A stretch of 64,000 bases of DNA from Magicicada septendecula (GCA_034769895.1 CM068372.1:381195910-381259909); one strand, 5' to 3'; shown: positions 11,031-23,019, counted from the first letter of the stretch. The notes: a model not told the origin generated them from the sequence alone. A program made the numbers and translations.

Positions 11031-11434
11031 TTCCAGTCGTTTCGAAATCATTCTGCCCGGCACAGTTGCGTAACGTTGTAGGTTATTCGAGATGCCCCTT
11101 CCCACCGACATCCAGGCCACCCACCTACGTCACTACGATGAAGTATGAATACTGGCTTTCGAGTCGTCTGAGTTTCAGTTTATACCTGGGGATATTAGAG
11201 TGCGGATCAAAGTGATTTTGGGAATTAGCGAAATGTGGTCATTGTGTTAGTTAGTGGAAAACTGTAAGAAGGTGACATTTATTGTTGTGTGATGGCCAAA
11301 TTAACTGGAATAATTGTATACGAGTGCCTTTGTTGATATCGAATTGTTGATTGTGAATAATCAAAGTTTGAATACAATCAAATTTACCTTTTTTATCCGT
11401 CTAGTGGCTTTTCCTTTTTTATATTTTACTACGC
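11031..11434. other. Unassigned flank of the Harbinger element
   Basis: Nothing recognisable apart from the sequence joining the transposon to the ribozyme-like motif at 11435. Confidence 0.3.
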
Positions 11435-11461
11435 GTTTCTGGACATATGTCCCATCTTCAG
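11435..11461 (-). ncRNA. Hammerhead-like motif, single
   Basis: Minus strand CTGAAGA, then TGGGAC/GTCCA with an ATAT loop (one bulge), then GAAAC. No mirrored partner was seen. Confidence 0.4.
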
Positions 11462-11582
11462 TTGCAATCCCTCAGTAAAGTTTGTCAGATAATCAAAAAA
11501 AATTACGTACAATTTACACAAATTTCGTAAATAAATATAAAATATATGAACACGGGACACACGCGGTGTTGTTGGTGCGCAC

Positions 11583-11643
11583 CACGGTAACACTATAATC
11601 GGCCACGACACTATAATAGAGAGTCGATTATAGTGTTACCGTG
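11583..11643. repeat. Perfect 19-bp hairpin
   Basis: CACGGTAACACTATAATCG at 11583-11601 recurs as its exact complement at 11625-11643 with a 23-base loop. It has no T-run, so a terminator is unlikely. Possibly the tip of a foldback element. Confidence 0.8.
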
Positions 11644-13851
11644 TTTGACACGTTTGAATTACAACTAGTATGCTCTCAGAGTTACAGAACTCGTTCACTG
11701 TTTTGAACGAATTACATTTATTGTCAGAAAAATTTCAATGTTAGAGAGTTTCTCAATTATCAGAAAGATTACAATAAACTTTCTCTATTCAAATACATAT
11801 TGTTACATGACATTTTGCCATGCATCTTGTTAACATAAATATGTTTTAATACACCTACCAAAAGTACCAAGAAACATACTGTAATAGTTTTGTTTCAAGA
11901 AATAATTAATTAAATACTTAATTAAATATTGTTTATTTTATGATTTAATTCATGTTAGCTAAGACTAATAATTATGTTTATTACAGTTAAAGTAATGTTA
12001 ATAATAATAAGTAAGAAGGACAATGTTTAGGAACTTACTTATAAGGTTTTGTTGTATTTATAAAAACTGTATTGTATACAGGAAGTTAAGAGGAATTGTT
12101 GTCTATTACTAATAATTATTAGTAATTAGTTTGGTTCATAGTGATTAATATTATATGTGATAATATTAATAACACTAATGTTTATATTAACAGGAAAGTA
12201 CCAAAATAATAGTAATAGAGATTTGTAAAACTAGGCATGTTAAGCTTAGACAGTTAAGGTATTTTGAATAAGAATTTCTATTAAAATTATAATAAACAAT
12301 GTCAGGGTAAGTTATATGATTACTAATGGTGTCAAATGGTTTTAATGAAGTGAAACATACAAGAATAACTAACAATAAATAATTTTGAGACAAATAATTA
12401 AAAGTGTAATATGGTAACTCAAGAAATATGTTATAGAAGTTAGTCAAAAGTGGTGTCAAAATAATCAGTGTTTCATCAGAAGATCAAAGGAACTAATAAA
12501 GTGAAGATCAAAGATCTTATAAAAAATTTATAACAGTTTAAAGAAAATGAAAGATAAAATATTAGAAGTTTATTTATGTTGATGCTAAGATAGCACCATA
12601 GTAACATAAAATGTTACATTAGATACCAATAAAAGCTGAGATAGGCCTTAGCAACTAAAATGTTATAATAAATGAAATAAGGAGTGGATTATTGGATCTG
12701 AACGAGAAAGGTTGACATTAAAATATGAGTGACTAATCTAACAAATTGTAATTTTTCTATCAGTGAACATAAAACTAAATTAAATAATACTGCTAGACAA
12801 AATAAATAGAAGAAAGAAGTACCACACTATTCTGAAGAAGTAAATCAGAAATACCATCAACCTATCCAGGAAGAGAAGTATTTTTTGATCAATTATTAAA
12901 CTGAAAAATTTTCTTCAAAGGCCTAGGCCAAACTTCTCAAAGACATTGTTTACACTTTTAATTAAAACAATTTCAAACTGTCACTGTGAAAATAATTTAT
13001 GAATAACATTATTTTCGTTATAAAAGAACTATTAATGTAGAGGAATACTCTCATCTAAAGTGAACTAGGTCTTAAAAACATTAACTCAACATAACCTAAA
13101 CACTGAACATTGTGAACATTGTAAAACTATTAATATAATCTTGTTAAGACACTTTGTAATTATTTATAATCCCATGTATTTAGGTACTTTTGCTAACATA
13201 TCTGTCGTTTATATCGTATTCAAAAGGACCTAACGTAACACATTCTATTTGTATTTTATTTAATAAATATAAATGTGGGCCTTGAGATATAAGAATTATT
13301 ACTGCTACTACTGCCATACTGAGCATATGTAAAGAACATCCTGTCAGACTTTCTTAATGATTATATTTGTCTTATAAAACAATCTAAAGAAAATAATAAA
13401 AGGAGTTGAGTTTAATAAATACAGATAAAAGGTTTTCGTTTCTTTATTTAAGGGATATCAAAATGTGTATGATATTATAAACACTATATCAGCGTCTGCG
13501 AATTTGCTTCATCAACTAGATTAAGTTGGCAACAATCTTCACTAGGAAATATGGCAGCCTATTCGAATCTGCATTGCTGAGTTTTAGTTATCACACTGGC
13601 TATTAAATAAAAGATTAAAAGAGATCGAATTATAGCTGAAATAGAAACCTTTATAATATTTAAAAAGGTAATACTTACAATTTTTACAAATAAATTTTAT
13701 TTGCAACCTTTGATTGCAAATTGGCGCTCAACAGATATTACCCTGATAAAATACTCATCCTTTAAAATATTAACAAAGTATACATACAATAACCAAGATA
13801 TAAACAAGGTACAATTTAGAAAGTACGGAAATTTCTTTTATGTAACAATAT
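11644..13851. other. AT-rich gene desert
   Basis: About 2.2 kb of AT-rich sequence with no open frame of interest, no clear repeat boundary and no RNA gene seen. Confidence 0.5.
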
Positions 13852-13855
13852 ATAT

Positions 13856-14439
13856 TATAACGAGAATCCTATCGAGCAGCCTAGAACATTCTCCGCCGTC
13901 GCCTCTGTCAACGTGGCAGGTGTTGCCTCAGTCAAGGCCGCTCACAAGTAGGTTCCAGTGTATTCAAGAACACTTGATGTACGAAAGTGGCGTGAAGTTA
14001 GGATGGAAAATTTCTTGAAGGCGTGCACTACGTACAAAAAGCCTAGCAGTCGGCTTGGCAGTTCAGTGGTGTTGAACAATTCCTTTACCACGGTTCGAGT
14101 GTTTGTAGCGAAGTTTTGTTGTGCGGAATTCTTTATAGTTGACATTATTATTGCGTGTGGACAAATTTTACTTGAATCGTTTTTGTAAGAGACTATTTTG
14201 TTGATTAAAAATTATTAATTGTGATAATTATTATTATTTATTCCGGCTGTACAATGTTTACACATTTTCCGGAACCAAAGATTACAGAAGTGACTGAATT
14301 CTCATCTTCCACTGTTGCTTGTACATCCAAAAATCTTCTTCAAATTGTGATAATTAAAGCTGGATATTAGTGATTTCACTGGTGCCTTGTATTTTGTTTT
14401 CCACTGTACCATACGACGATCGGTTAGTCCTTCGTAACA
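13856..14439 (+). mobile_element. Solo LTR (copy 1) with nested LINE tip
   Basis: Homologous end to end with 52904-53373. It starts TATAACGAGAATCCTATCGA (TGTAAC in the other copy), ends CTTCGTAACA, and is bounded by a 4-bp duplication ATAT (13852-13855, 14440-14443). Shared blocks include GGTGTTGCCTCAGTCAAGG and TTGCGTGTGGACAAA. With no internal gag/pol nearby it looks like a solo LTR. Without the nested insertion it would be about 458 bp. Orientation is by the TG..CA ends; superfamily is unknown. Confidence 0.7.
14230..14342 (-). mobile_element. 5'-truncated LINE tip inside the solo LTR
   Basis: 113 bp inserted in the LTR with a 13-bp duplication AATTGTGATAATT (14217-14229, 14343-14355). 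The insert matches the 3' end of the LINE at 21399-21510 and ends, in its own sense, with a TAAATAATAAT-like tail. This is a textbook truncated target-primed insertion. Confidence 0.85.
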
Positions 14440-14443
14440 ATAT

Positions 14444-15600
14444 TTTTAGTAAAATAACAATATAAAGCAGACCATCGTACAATAAACACTAAACATTCTG
14501 AACTACTGAGTTGGTTTTTTAGTTAAATTTACAACCATAATACCTAAACAGGATTAATCCATATGGTATTGATCCATAGTATTCAAGGCTTTTATCAACT
14601 TCTCAAGCTTGTGAATAGTATTCATAGCTTATCGACTTTATAGACTTTAGAGAATGATCATGTCGTTGTCATTCTGCTGTCGGAATAGCCGTTGTTTCAT
14701 GTTGTGCTATCCTGATGCAAAAATTAACAAACTTAATTACCACTGATAAAACAGTTGCTTTGATGCTGACAAGTTTGAATGAGCTTAATGATGCTCTTGC
14801 TGGGTTGTAAAAGCACTTTAGATCCAATAAAAATAAATAAATAAATAAAAATAAAAGCCTGGAAGACGGGAAAAGCCAGGTAGTACAGTAACACCAAGAC
14901 AAATGTTCATGCTCACAGGTGAACTAAATTTGAAGAAATCATTAGATGTGTTAATAAACTTAAAAAAATCTTAACAATAAAATCGCCTATGTATCTTTGC
15001 TATTGCACATATTATTTTGTTAACTTTTAAAAAGTGTTTGATATAACGTTTCAAAAAAAAGCGAAAACTTTCGTTATAGATAACCTTAGTGATAGAAGTT
15101 TAAGTGGATATACAAAAGTTAGCCTACTAAAGTCAATTCGATAAAAGTAACAACAGATATAAGTATACGAGGTATAGCCTACACAGAGGGCAATAACGAA
15201 CTAAACTCAACGTGTACATTATCAATTAACTAGAATCACGAGGGCGATAAATATTTTAAATCGCGTTTCAGTGACAATAGAACATTATTAAATGGCCCTA
15301 AATACAAAAGTCTTGTAAAAGTTCTTTTCACCCAACGTTCATGAATATTTAAGCTCTTTAAATGTTAAGCTATTTTTTCTTTTTTTTTTTTTTGCTCAAT
15401 TCGTTTTCACCATGTTTAAAAAGTATTTTTTTAAAGACGTAATTGAATGAAATAATGATTTTATGATGTTTAGTAACCTTTCTTGTCCTCTTTTTGCTCT
15501 GTTCTTTTCAAAATGTTTATATGTTGGGACGTATTCGAATGAAATAATTTTTTTATAATGTTATAATGTTGTGTGAATTAAATCGAACCTTCCGATTCAC
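14444..15600. other. Unassigned AT-rich stretch
   Basis: Includes a short (AAAT)n near 14828 and a T-run near 15381. No gene seen. Confidence 0.4.
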
Positions 15601-15626
15601 CATCATCATCATCATCATCATCATCG
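15601..15626. repeat. (ATC)n microsatellite
   Basis: Eight to nine ATC units. Confidence 0.9.
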
Positions 15627-15759
15627 TCATTATTGTCGTCGTCAGCAAGATTCAACCATTTACTTGTCGTCATTTGATGCAACCGGAAAAGACTGCTATA
15701 ACGGAGTACGCACCCGCCAATGCCGACCGTCGCATACTCTTTGAAGAGACCAAGTTTCT

Positions 15760-16130
15760 GTCATCTGTCATCGGTGAGTGCGTATGTCTCTCTCCTGCAT
15801 AAAATATGGAGTCTGTCCAGATTCAGAAACATGCATCTGTTACAATGAATCAGAGGGGCGAGTCCCTCTCATTGAGTGCTCTTTGGACTCGAGTTGTAGT
15901 GAACCAATAAGAATTTGTCTTTCTTCTGATTGGCTGGTGATGTCAGACAACACCTTCGTACAGACTCCAAAAGTTTATAAATATGGGTGTCCTACTCACA
16001 ACCACTATCCTTAAGTGGTCACTGATTACGAAACATTGGTCAGTATTTTGCAGCCTTCTGCACTGAAGATGGCCGTCGTAGGCACGGCCGAAACGTTTGC
16101 ACCAAAGAACCTTGGACCACGGCCTTACAG
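15760..16130 (+). mobile_element. Penelope-type terminal unit, single copy
   Basis: Ends in a well-formed ribozyme-like core (16063-16094) followed 15 bases on by CCTTGGACCACGGCC and ACAGCCCGG, the same 3' box found in the dimers at 34.4 and 58.7 kb. Upstream at 15973 is TTTATAAATATGGG, a possible TATA element. Only one orientation is present, so it is either a monomer or half of a broken dimer. Confidence 0.5.
16063..16094 (+). ncRNA. Hammerhead-ribozyme-like motif, well formed
   Basis: CTGAAGA, spacer T, perfect 5-bp stem GGCCG/CGGCC (16071-16075 with 16085-16089), 9-base loop, then GAAACG. Among the best examples in the window. Confidence 0.6.
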
Positions 16131-16630
16131 CCCGGCATGCCGAAGTACCTTATTACAGTTGGCACTAATTAACACTTTTTACCAAACCGTCACAATAGCT
16201 TCGAATCGCACTCTACAATGTCGCAAAGCTTCGCGCGGTCATAAATTTTATCCATCTGTTCAGCGTGAAATTATTTTTGGTGAAAGGTTCGCTCAGGAGT
16301 GCGCGCATCACAAGTGGCAACCCAACATCATAATCATTCGGCCGCACATTCAACACCTTTGTGCGGCCTAGCCGTAGATACCGTCTTCTGAATAGCTTGT
16401 CTGGCATCCTTTTCTCTTACGTTCTCTTTAAGGTGACCCTAGTAGGAAATCCAGGACATTGGTCAGGTAACTAACTAGAAAATGTTAAAGATTATTACTG
16501 TAAAGATTAAAGCTGAAGATTATTAATCTAAGAGTCTATAATAAAATTATACAAATCGATGGCAGTTCCTACCCTTACTTAAACCATGGCCAATGTCTGC
16601 TATACAAATATCAAGAATTTAGGCTACAGA
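16131..16630. other. Unassigned stretch
   Basis: Two overlapping short frames on opposite strands near 16213-16407 carry no motif that I recognise. Confidence 0.3.
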
Positions 16631-16912
16631 AATGGAATTTTTGCGTTCCATAGCTGAGTACACAAAACTAGTTATGAAAAGAAATAGTCAGATGAGACAG
16701 GAACGGAAAGTTGAAGAAGTAAATGGAATCATCATTAAGTACAGAGAAAGCTGGAAACAACACATTAGCAGAACGGGCAATGACAGATTCCCCAAGGTAG
16801 CCTTACTGTATCAGCCGAAAGGGAAGAGAAGCCTGGGAAGACCCAAGAAAAGATGGTTCGACCAGTTTGGAGCCGGAACAGACTAAACAGTCTAAGCCGT
16901 GACGAAGAAGAA
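16631..16912 (+). mobile_element. LINE 3'-end coding relic with short GAA tail
   Basis: The frame reads KVEEVNGIIIKYRESWKQHI, then RFPKVALLYQPKGKRSLGRP and KKRWFDQFGAGTD before a stop. This is the typical C-terminus (helix with Y..W..H, then P.G.R..GRP.KRW). It is open for 84 codons, so decay is mild, and a (GAA)n stub follows at about 16902. Confidence 0.7.
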
Positions 16913-17529
16913 GATTTGGTACTGTGGCAAAAAACTGAAACTACGACGTACAAAGCGTTACTTACGCATGACGTCTCGATGTAATTTTAAACGACTTATT
17001 CGTAAGACGCTCGTATCCTCGCTTTATTGTTGTGCAGACAAGCTGATAGTTTTATTACAGGGAAAAAATGTCTCAAAGGAAGCTCGTAGTGCTGCAGGTT
17101 TCTTCTTTGTTGTGTCTGGCAGACTTTACTGTCTAATCGCATCATCATGGACGCTCGCTTGCATAAAGTGCATTAAGTATTCATAAATCCTTCATTATAC
17201 GTTTAACACAGCGGAGGAAAGTCGGTAATACTGCCACTATTATGTCTGTTTAAGCGTCAGTGTAAGTCTGGTTTTAAACGTGTACAAGCATCCGCCAAGT
17301 GGATACTGCACTTTGTCATGTGTGCCTGCTAACCGACGTAAGCTTAGGCTATACATCATTAACTCTGCATACAAGAGTTAAGTGACAGGATGTCTCGTTG
17401 GAACAGTGCGATCTGTTGCTTTCCCAGACAAATGTGCATGGTATTTACGTTCATTAGTCCGTTTCTTATAGTTAACAGTTCTGACCCATCATATTGAATT
17501 CCGGAAAAGCTGTCTCTTCATAGATTATG
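16913..17529. other. Unassigned stretch
   Basis: No recognisable gene or repeat boundary. Confidence 0.35.
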
Positions 17530-17750
17530 TACGGACCTCGGATTACAGATCTCAACATTGAAGACAAAGGTGATGGCTTTTCATAAGGCTGACCCCATAC
17601 GAGAAAAAATTGTTGTAGATGGTATTGTACAGAACAGGGAACAGCTCTGTAATTTTGAATATCTGGGCTGTAATGTGTCTTACAGTACAAACAATGATGT
17701 GGTGAAGGAGGCGCACAAGTTCAACCATGTGTGTGGGACCATTAACCTCT
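17530..17750 (+). mobile_element. LINE RT fragment, plus strand
   Basis: The plus frame reads STLKTKVMAFHKADPIREKI, then FEYLGCNVSYSTNNDVVKEA and HVCGTIN. This is the KTK.MAF / FNYLGC.ISY block just downstream of the RT catalytic core. It stops abruptly at 17750 where an oppositely oriented LINE end begins. Confidence 0.7.
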
Positions 17751-18440
17751 TCTTCACCTCTTCAAGTATTAGGTTATATAAACCTGTTCCGGCACCCATC
17801 TCATCCTCGGACGACCCACTTCTCTTCTACCAATGGCTTTATAGTTCAGTGTCGCTTTCGGCAATCGATCCTCTGTCATATCTTGCAGATGATCAGACCA
17901 TTGTCTTCTGTAAACTGAAATAATTTCATTTATGTCCTTTACTTCGAGTTTTGCTCTGATATCTTCATTCCTTATTCTATGTTCCAATGTATAACTTAAA
18001 ATATTTCGAAGAAACTGGTTTTCAGCACTCTGAATCTTCCTGCGTTCCTTTTTTGTCGTGACCCACACCTCACTCGCATAACTCAATGAGGGTATTGAAA
18101 TTGTCTTATAAAAATTAATCCCTGTTCTGTGTCTTGTTTTATTTCTAAGATTTCTATGAATCGTACCGCAAGTACTCTTAAATTTATTTATCGTATATCA
18201 TATTCAGATTCATAGCTTACTGCACAGCAGAGATTTTTGAAACGGCTCACTTGTTCTAAAGTGCTGTTGTTTATAAGTATCTTAGTCCTTACTATATATT
18301 TAACTTTCAAGGCCATGGTTTTAGTCTTTTTCACTGAAATTGTCAGTGACTACTCTCTTGTCACTTCTTGTAATTGAAACATAGCTCTTTGTAAATCATC
18401 CTCGTTTTCTTGAGTAAGAACTATGTCCATTAACACAACT
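17751..18440 (-). mobile_element. LINE C-terminal half, minus strand
   Basis: From 18440 leftwards the minus strand gives DDLQRAMFQLQEVTRE, VKKTKTMALKVKY, KFKSTCGTIHRNL, LSYASEVWVTTKKERR, IQSAENQFLRNILSYTLE, RRQWSDHLQDMTEDRLPKA and GRREVGRPRMRWVPEQV. This is a near-continuous post-RT region of one LINE family, with a 105-codon open stretch (17769-18086). The left tip meets a plus-strand LINE piece head-on at 17750. Confidence 0.8.
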
Positions 18441-18454
18441 GTAAAATCAACGAG

Positions 18455-18650
18455 TAAAGAAACACACCTGAAGTTCTACACTCCTCACACTTCTCCATAG
18501 GTTTGAGAATTGGACTGTAACCGTTCAACCGCATGTGTGAGACCATCAGGAGAACTTTCAGAACCAACGAGTAAAGAAAGACGTCCGAAGTTGTACAGGG
18601 TGATGGTCCTCCCCACTCTTCTCTACGGGTCTGAGACTCCCCATTGTTAA
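18455..18650 (+). mobile_element. Small LINE fragments, plus strand
   Basis: Two partial tandem pieces encode KTHLKFY and LYRVMVLPTLLYGSE, the FYK.MV.P.LLYGSE box of LINE post-RT regions. They are duplicated and rearranged. Confidence 0.5.
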
Positions 18651-19114
18651 ACGCTCTCTTTGACTGTCTCTTAGCAAGAAAGTAAATCGTTGTTTCTATC
18701 TTGAGACAGACATTAGCAACGACTGAGGAAGGAGACACTACCCAGTCCCGGAAAGCACTTTGCAAAAAAAAAAATAAAAAACTAAGTATTCGTGAGTAGT
18801 ATTATACATATCAATATAATTACACACGCACGCACACATACTCACACGCATACTAAATGATCATTTATAACCGTTTAAAATCTGTACCATGGGATACCAA
18901 ACGTAGGTAGTTCAAAGTGAAACAGGTAATATTGGATGTTGTAGTCGAGCAGGTTCCGACGACGGGGTAAACAGTGCGTGACATGTTTAAAACGAAAGGA
19001 AATACACAAGTAACTGAGCGCGTAACCTAAGAAGACGATGCGAAATAAAACAATAAAAGAAGACGTAGAAAACCAGAAACACAAAAAAAACAAGAAGAGG
19101 AACGCAGGGAAAAA
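18651..19114. other. Unassigned stretch
   Basis: Contains ACACAC-type and A-rich simple sequence. No gene seen. Confidence 0.3.
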
Positions 19115-19134
19115 GTAGTAGTTGTAGTAGTAGC

Positions 19135-19190
<56 letters not shown>

Positions 19191-19560
19191 AGAGGAGCAG
19201 TGAGTGTAATACGATATAGAGATCCCCCGTCGTCGACGACGACGAAGCAGCAGCAGAAGGCTGCTGAATAAGAAGTAAAAGAAACGGTCGAGTGCTCCTA
19301 AGCCGGATTGATTCTCATCCGGTTTCTGCTCTGCTCTGGTCTTCTTTTAAATATAAATCAAATACAGAGAGTGAGAGAGAGAGAGAGAGAGCAACCGCGT
19401 TATTGGATAGGAGATGCAATGTGCGCAGAAGAGAAAGACAATGTGTGTTACGTTGCGTGTGAAACATGGAGACAGAGGGGGGGGGACAAAGAGAGCGAGT
19501 CAGCAGCACGACCGAGACTGATTCGACGACGACGACGACGACGACGACATTGATCAGAGC
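19115..19560. repeat. Compound triplet and dinucleotide repeats
   Basis: (GTA)n about 19115-19187, CGA/GCA triplets 19230-19262, (GA)n 19370-19391 and (ACG)n 19525-19549. Predicted proteins here are repeat artefacts. The moderately GC-rich context could be a gene's 5' flank, but no exon can be supported. Confidence 0.7.
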
Positions 19561-20154
19561 TCGGAAAGAAATCAAATCCAATCAGCAGCAGCGGAACACA
19601 AAGTTGTGTGTAACATACTTAACTCAGCAACTGCTGCAATCCTGCTCTTAATACTGTACTTAGACGAGACCCGGGTAATGATACGATTTGCAATTTGTTC
19701 ACTTGATTACGATTGGTTCTGCACACACACACACGCGCGCGCGCGCGCTCTTATATAAATTGGTTTGGTCGTCGTCGTCGTTGTAGTAGTGCTAGTTGTA
19801 AGACGTTTTTCGAGTACTTGATCAACGTCTGATTGCTAAGACTGTCTCAGTCATTGACTTCTCTCCCGATGTCATTTCCTACTTGTTATCGTTTAGTTTC
19901 CTGTTGTCTGTCTACAGTAGAGTAATTCCGAATACAATTGTCTGCTTTATAGGCTCTCTTGGTGGTAAACTGGGAAACTGCACAATGTGACAGCACAGAG
20001 GTATCGAAATGTCGAGACGATTGTAGTTGCCCGGGCACACGCTGATACGTTGCCACTAAAAATTAATCCACTACTCTTTTTATTTCGATTACACGTCGAA
20101 ACGTGGGGTTATTGTAGGAAAGAGGGAATTGTTACATCAACAAATGAAGATTAA

Positions 20155-20580
20155 AATTTCATCATCATCATCATCACCATTCCAAGGATTAGGGCTTAGA
20201 CCTGTTCCAGAACCCATCTCCTCCTCGGTCTACCGACATCTCTCTTCCCAGTAGCGTGATAAGCTAAGGCAGCCACAGGTAGACGGATATCAGGCATGCG
20301 GTTCACACCATCTTCTTCTGTGGTCTTCAATCTTTTGGTGCAATGATACAGTGTTTAAATCGCGTCTAATATCCTCGTTTCTTCTCCGATCCAAGAGAGA
20401 ACAACTTTGCGTCCCTCTTAGAAATTTCTTTTCGGCTGTCCGAATCCTCTGCACGTCCCTTTTAACAAAATTCCCTGTCTCACTAGCGTACATGAATGTT
20501 GGGGGCTAGACATAGTTTTATAAAATTTCATTCGGGTATCCTTCCGTGTTTTATTTTCAGGTACATATGGTCGTTCCACA
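20155..20580 (-). mobile_element. LINE C-terminal relic with (GAT)n tail
   Basis: The minus strand gives NFVKRDVQRIRTAEKKFLRG, RRRNEDIRRDL and GKRDVGRPRRRWVLEQV, ending in (GAT)n at the left (plus ATCATC from about 20159). Same family as 57620-58500. Confidence 0.75.
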
Positions 20581-21219
20581 ATTCGTTAAAATTTCACTGA
20601 CATTTATTAAGAAAGAAAAATACGTGTTCAACGAAACTGATAGGCTAGATAAATAATGTCTATGAAACATAAAAAGAAAATTTGAATAGCACAAAGAAGT
20701 ACAGAAAGATTTAGAACAGATCCGAAATGTAGACTCAGAAACTAATAAGAACGAGAATAACTACAGAAAAATTCAATCAGGAAGAAAAGAACAACGGATA
20801 AGAGAGAAGAGATGAAATCATACCAGAGGACAGATCACAAGTGACAGAATGGAAGCCAATTTGAAAAAGAGAAAAGAACAAAATGAACATACAACGCTGT
20901 TCGAAGTGGGCTCAATCAAAGCGAAACGTGTGTGTATGACTAACTTTGAGTATGTTGTTTGATGTGTCGTCGGTCCCGCGTTCAGTTGTACGGCGAAGGA
21001 GATTTCACGACCTCACGATAGTGTTTCCTCCTCTGTATTCTAACATATATGACGGCGCCGTCGGAAACATTGATCACAGCTTGGCGATAAACCAGACGCA
21101 ATCATCACAGAAATGTTTTATAAGAAACATTGTTAGCTACTCCATTGCGCATAATACTTAAACCGGATAAAGAAATCAATTTAGTTTTGGATTGGTTCTG
21201 CCCAATACTTAATCATTCA
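20581..21219. other. Unassigned stretch
   Basis: Short A-rich sequence, no supported feature. Confidence 0.3.
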
Positions 21220-21366
21220 TGTTCTTCTTCTTCTTCGTTTTTTCCTCCTCCTCCTCCTCCTCCTCCTCCTCCTCCTCCTCCTCCTTCTTCTTCTTCTTCT
21301 TCTTCTTCTTCTTCTTCTTCTTCTTCTTCTTCTTCTTCTTCTTCTTCTACTTCTTCTTCTTATTCT
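21220..21366. repeat. (TCC)n/(TTC)n compound microsatellite
   Basis: Pure TCC units followed by about 22 TTC units, just beyond the 3' end of the LINE at 21399. Confidence 0.95.
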
Positions 21367-21398
21367 CCTCCTTACTTATCGTCATGTCGCATCTTATT

Positions 21399-21848
21399 TA
21401 TTATTCCGGCTGTATAATGTTCACACATTTTCCGGAACCAAAGATTACAGAAGTAATTGAATTCTCATCTTCCACTGCTGCTTGTTCATCCAAAGATCTT
21501 CTTCAATGTCTCGTTCCCTCAATATTGTCTGAATTTCTTCTATCCAGTTGAAGGCGGTCTTCCTCTTTTCCTTCTTCCTGGTGGAGTCCATTCCATAACT
21601 CTCCTTGGCAATCTTTTCGTGCCATTGTTTTCGTGTGCCCATACCATTGTAATCTTTTTGTTTGGATAAAATCAACAATTGAATTTTTCACATTCAGCCT
21701 GTCCTTAATGACTTCATTTCTAATTGTCTCACGTCTGGATAATTTTGGCCGAACATTTCCAAAAGTCCATCTCCGCTGTCATTAATTTTGTTCTTGTGTG
21801 TTTATTAGTAGTCCAAACTTCTGTGCCGTAAGTCATGATACGTCTAAC
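21399..21848 (-). mobile_element. LINE 3' portion, interrupted by the Penelope element
   Basis: The minus strand reads KTIVRRIMTYGTEVWTTNK, then TKRLQWYGHTKTMARKD, TRKKEKRKTAFNWIEEIQ and DLWMNKQQWKMRI, the C-terminal region of an RTE-like LINE. At 21849-21859 it meets the Penelope insertion, and its upstream codons resume on the far side at 24777. The 3' end carries a TAAATAATAA-type tail. Confidence 0.8.
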
Positions 21849-21893
21849 AATGGTTTTAATAGTTACCGTATGGTCTCCAGATCACTGTATATG

Positions 21894-23018
21894 ATTAAAT
21901 AAATAATTACCTTATTTTATCCACTAAGTGATCTTCTTTTTCTTTTTAATTACTACATGTTTCAGGGCTTATATCCCCATCTTCAGGCAAAAGCAAAATC
22001 TACCCTATTATTAGGGTTTCGTTAAAAATTCACAACGACACAAACACATAACACACTTAAATAAATTAACATTGAACATTCAATCTGTATCGGAACACGC
22101 TACAAACGAACCAGTGCACTGGCCGAAGTCCGACTTTCAACTGATCCGTACACGCTATTCACGGTTTGTTTTCATAGCTGTGTCATATAGTTTATTTGAT
22201 TTGAATGATAACTGTTCATTAAGTACCTGATTTTTATTTCTTCTTAAGGCCTTGTATATTTCAAATTCCTCTAAAGCATCCAGTAGTTGACCCTTTTTAC
22301 CTATATGTAAAGGTTCCAAATTCTCTTTAAATCCAGTGTATGTATGATTTTCGTTTATTAGATGTTGTGCGTAATGCGATACATTAGTATTGGGGAACTT
22401 CTTAGGTAAATGTTCTTTAAATCTCTCGGAAAATTTTCTCCCCGTCTGGCCTATATAGATTTTATCGCATTCATTACACCGGATCCTATAAACGCCGGAA
22501 CAATCCTCTAGTAATGCTGTGGTATTAGGCTTAAGTATATTTGTTAATTTGTTCGTGGTCCTGAATGAGACAATAATCCCTAGCTTTTTTAATTCATTAT
22601 GTAGTGTATTAGGTAGTATGTTTGTATATCTAGCAGAAACATATTGGGTTTTATCTTTAACTTTGTCCAATCGTTTTAATTTATTAGCGTGTTTATATAT
22701 TATTTTATCAATGATTTACTATTGTAACCATTCACTATCGCTATATGTTTTATTATATTAATTTCATCGTTATAGTCTTCTATGTCCATCGGTATATTTG
22801 TCAATCTATGTGCCAGTGCGTTAAAAGTTGCCATTTTATGTGTATAAGGATGATTGGAACTAGCATGTATGGCTATATCAGTTGTCGTTGGCTTTCTATA
22901 TATTTTAAAGCTAAGGAGGTTATTACGTTTATATGTGGTTACGTCCAGGAAATTCAACATATTGTTATGTTCTACTTCCATAGTGAATTTAATATTACTG
23001 TTTATGCCGTTCAAAAAA
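21894..23018 (-). pseudogene. Truncated, frameshifted Penelope copy (left arm)
   Basis: Minus strand: starts at MNGINSN (plus-copy residue 156) and runs through the linker and GIY-YIG domain to ...KTNRE stop. Against the plus copy it has a 3-base deletion (DIEDYN for DINEDYN) and a one-base deletion in an A-run near 22703 that breaks the frame between NGYNSK and the next segment. All RT catalytic motifs are missing. The 3' UTR with a ribozyme-like core follows at 21894-22154. Confidence 0.85.
21959..21986 (-). ncRNA. Hammerhead-like motif in left Penelope 3' UTR
   Basis: Minus strand CTGAAGA, spacer T, GGGG/CCCT stem, GAAAC. Same as 24676-24703 on the other arm. Confidence 0.6.
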
Positions 23019-23019
23019 T

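Noticed and set aside
11625..11660. Rho-independent-type terminator
   Set aside because: Stem has no following T-run and the genome is eukaryotic.
12187..12459. 90-residue hydrophobic minus frame
   Set aside because: Lies in AT-rich desert; the hydrophobicity follows from base composition.
15778..16371. Two adjacent plus frames (78 and 118 residues)
   Set aside because: They cover the Penelope-type unit including the ribozyme-like stem; no protein family recognised.
15600..20180. ATC/TCC/GTA triplet arrays as CRISPR-like repeats
   Set aside because: Simple tandem triplets with no unique spacers.
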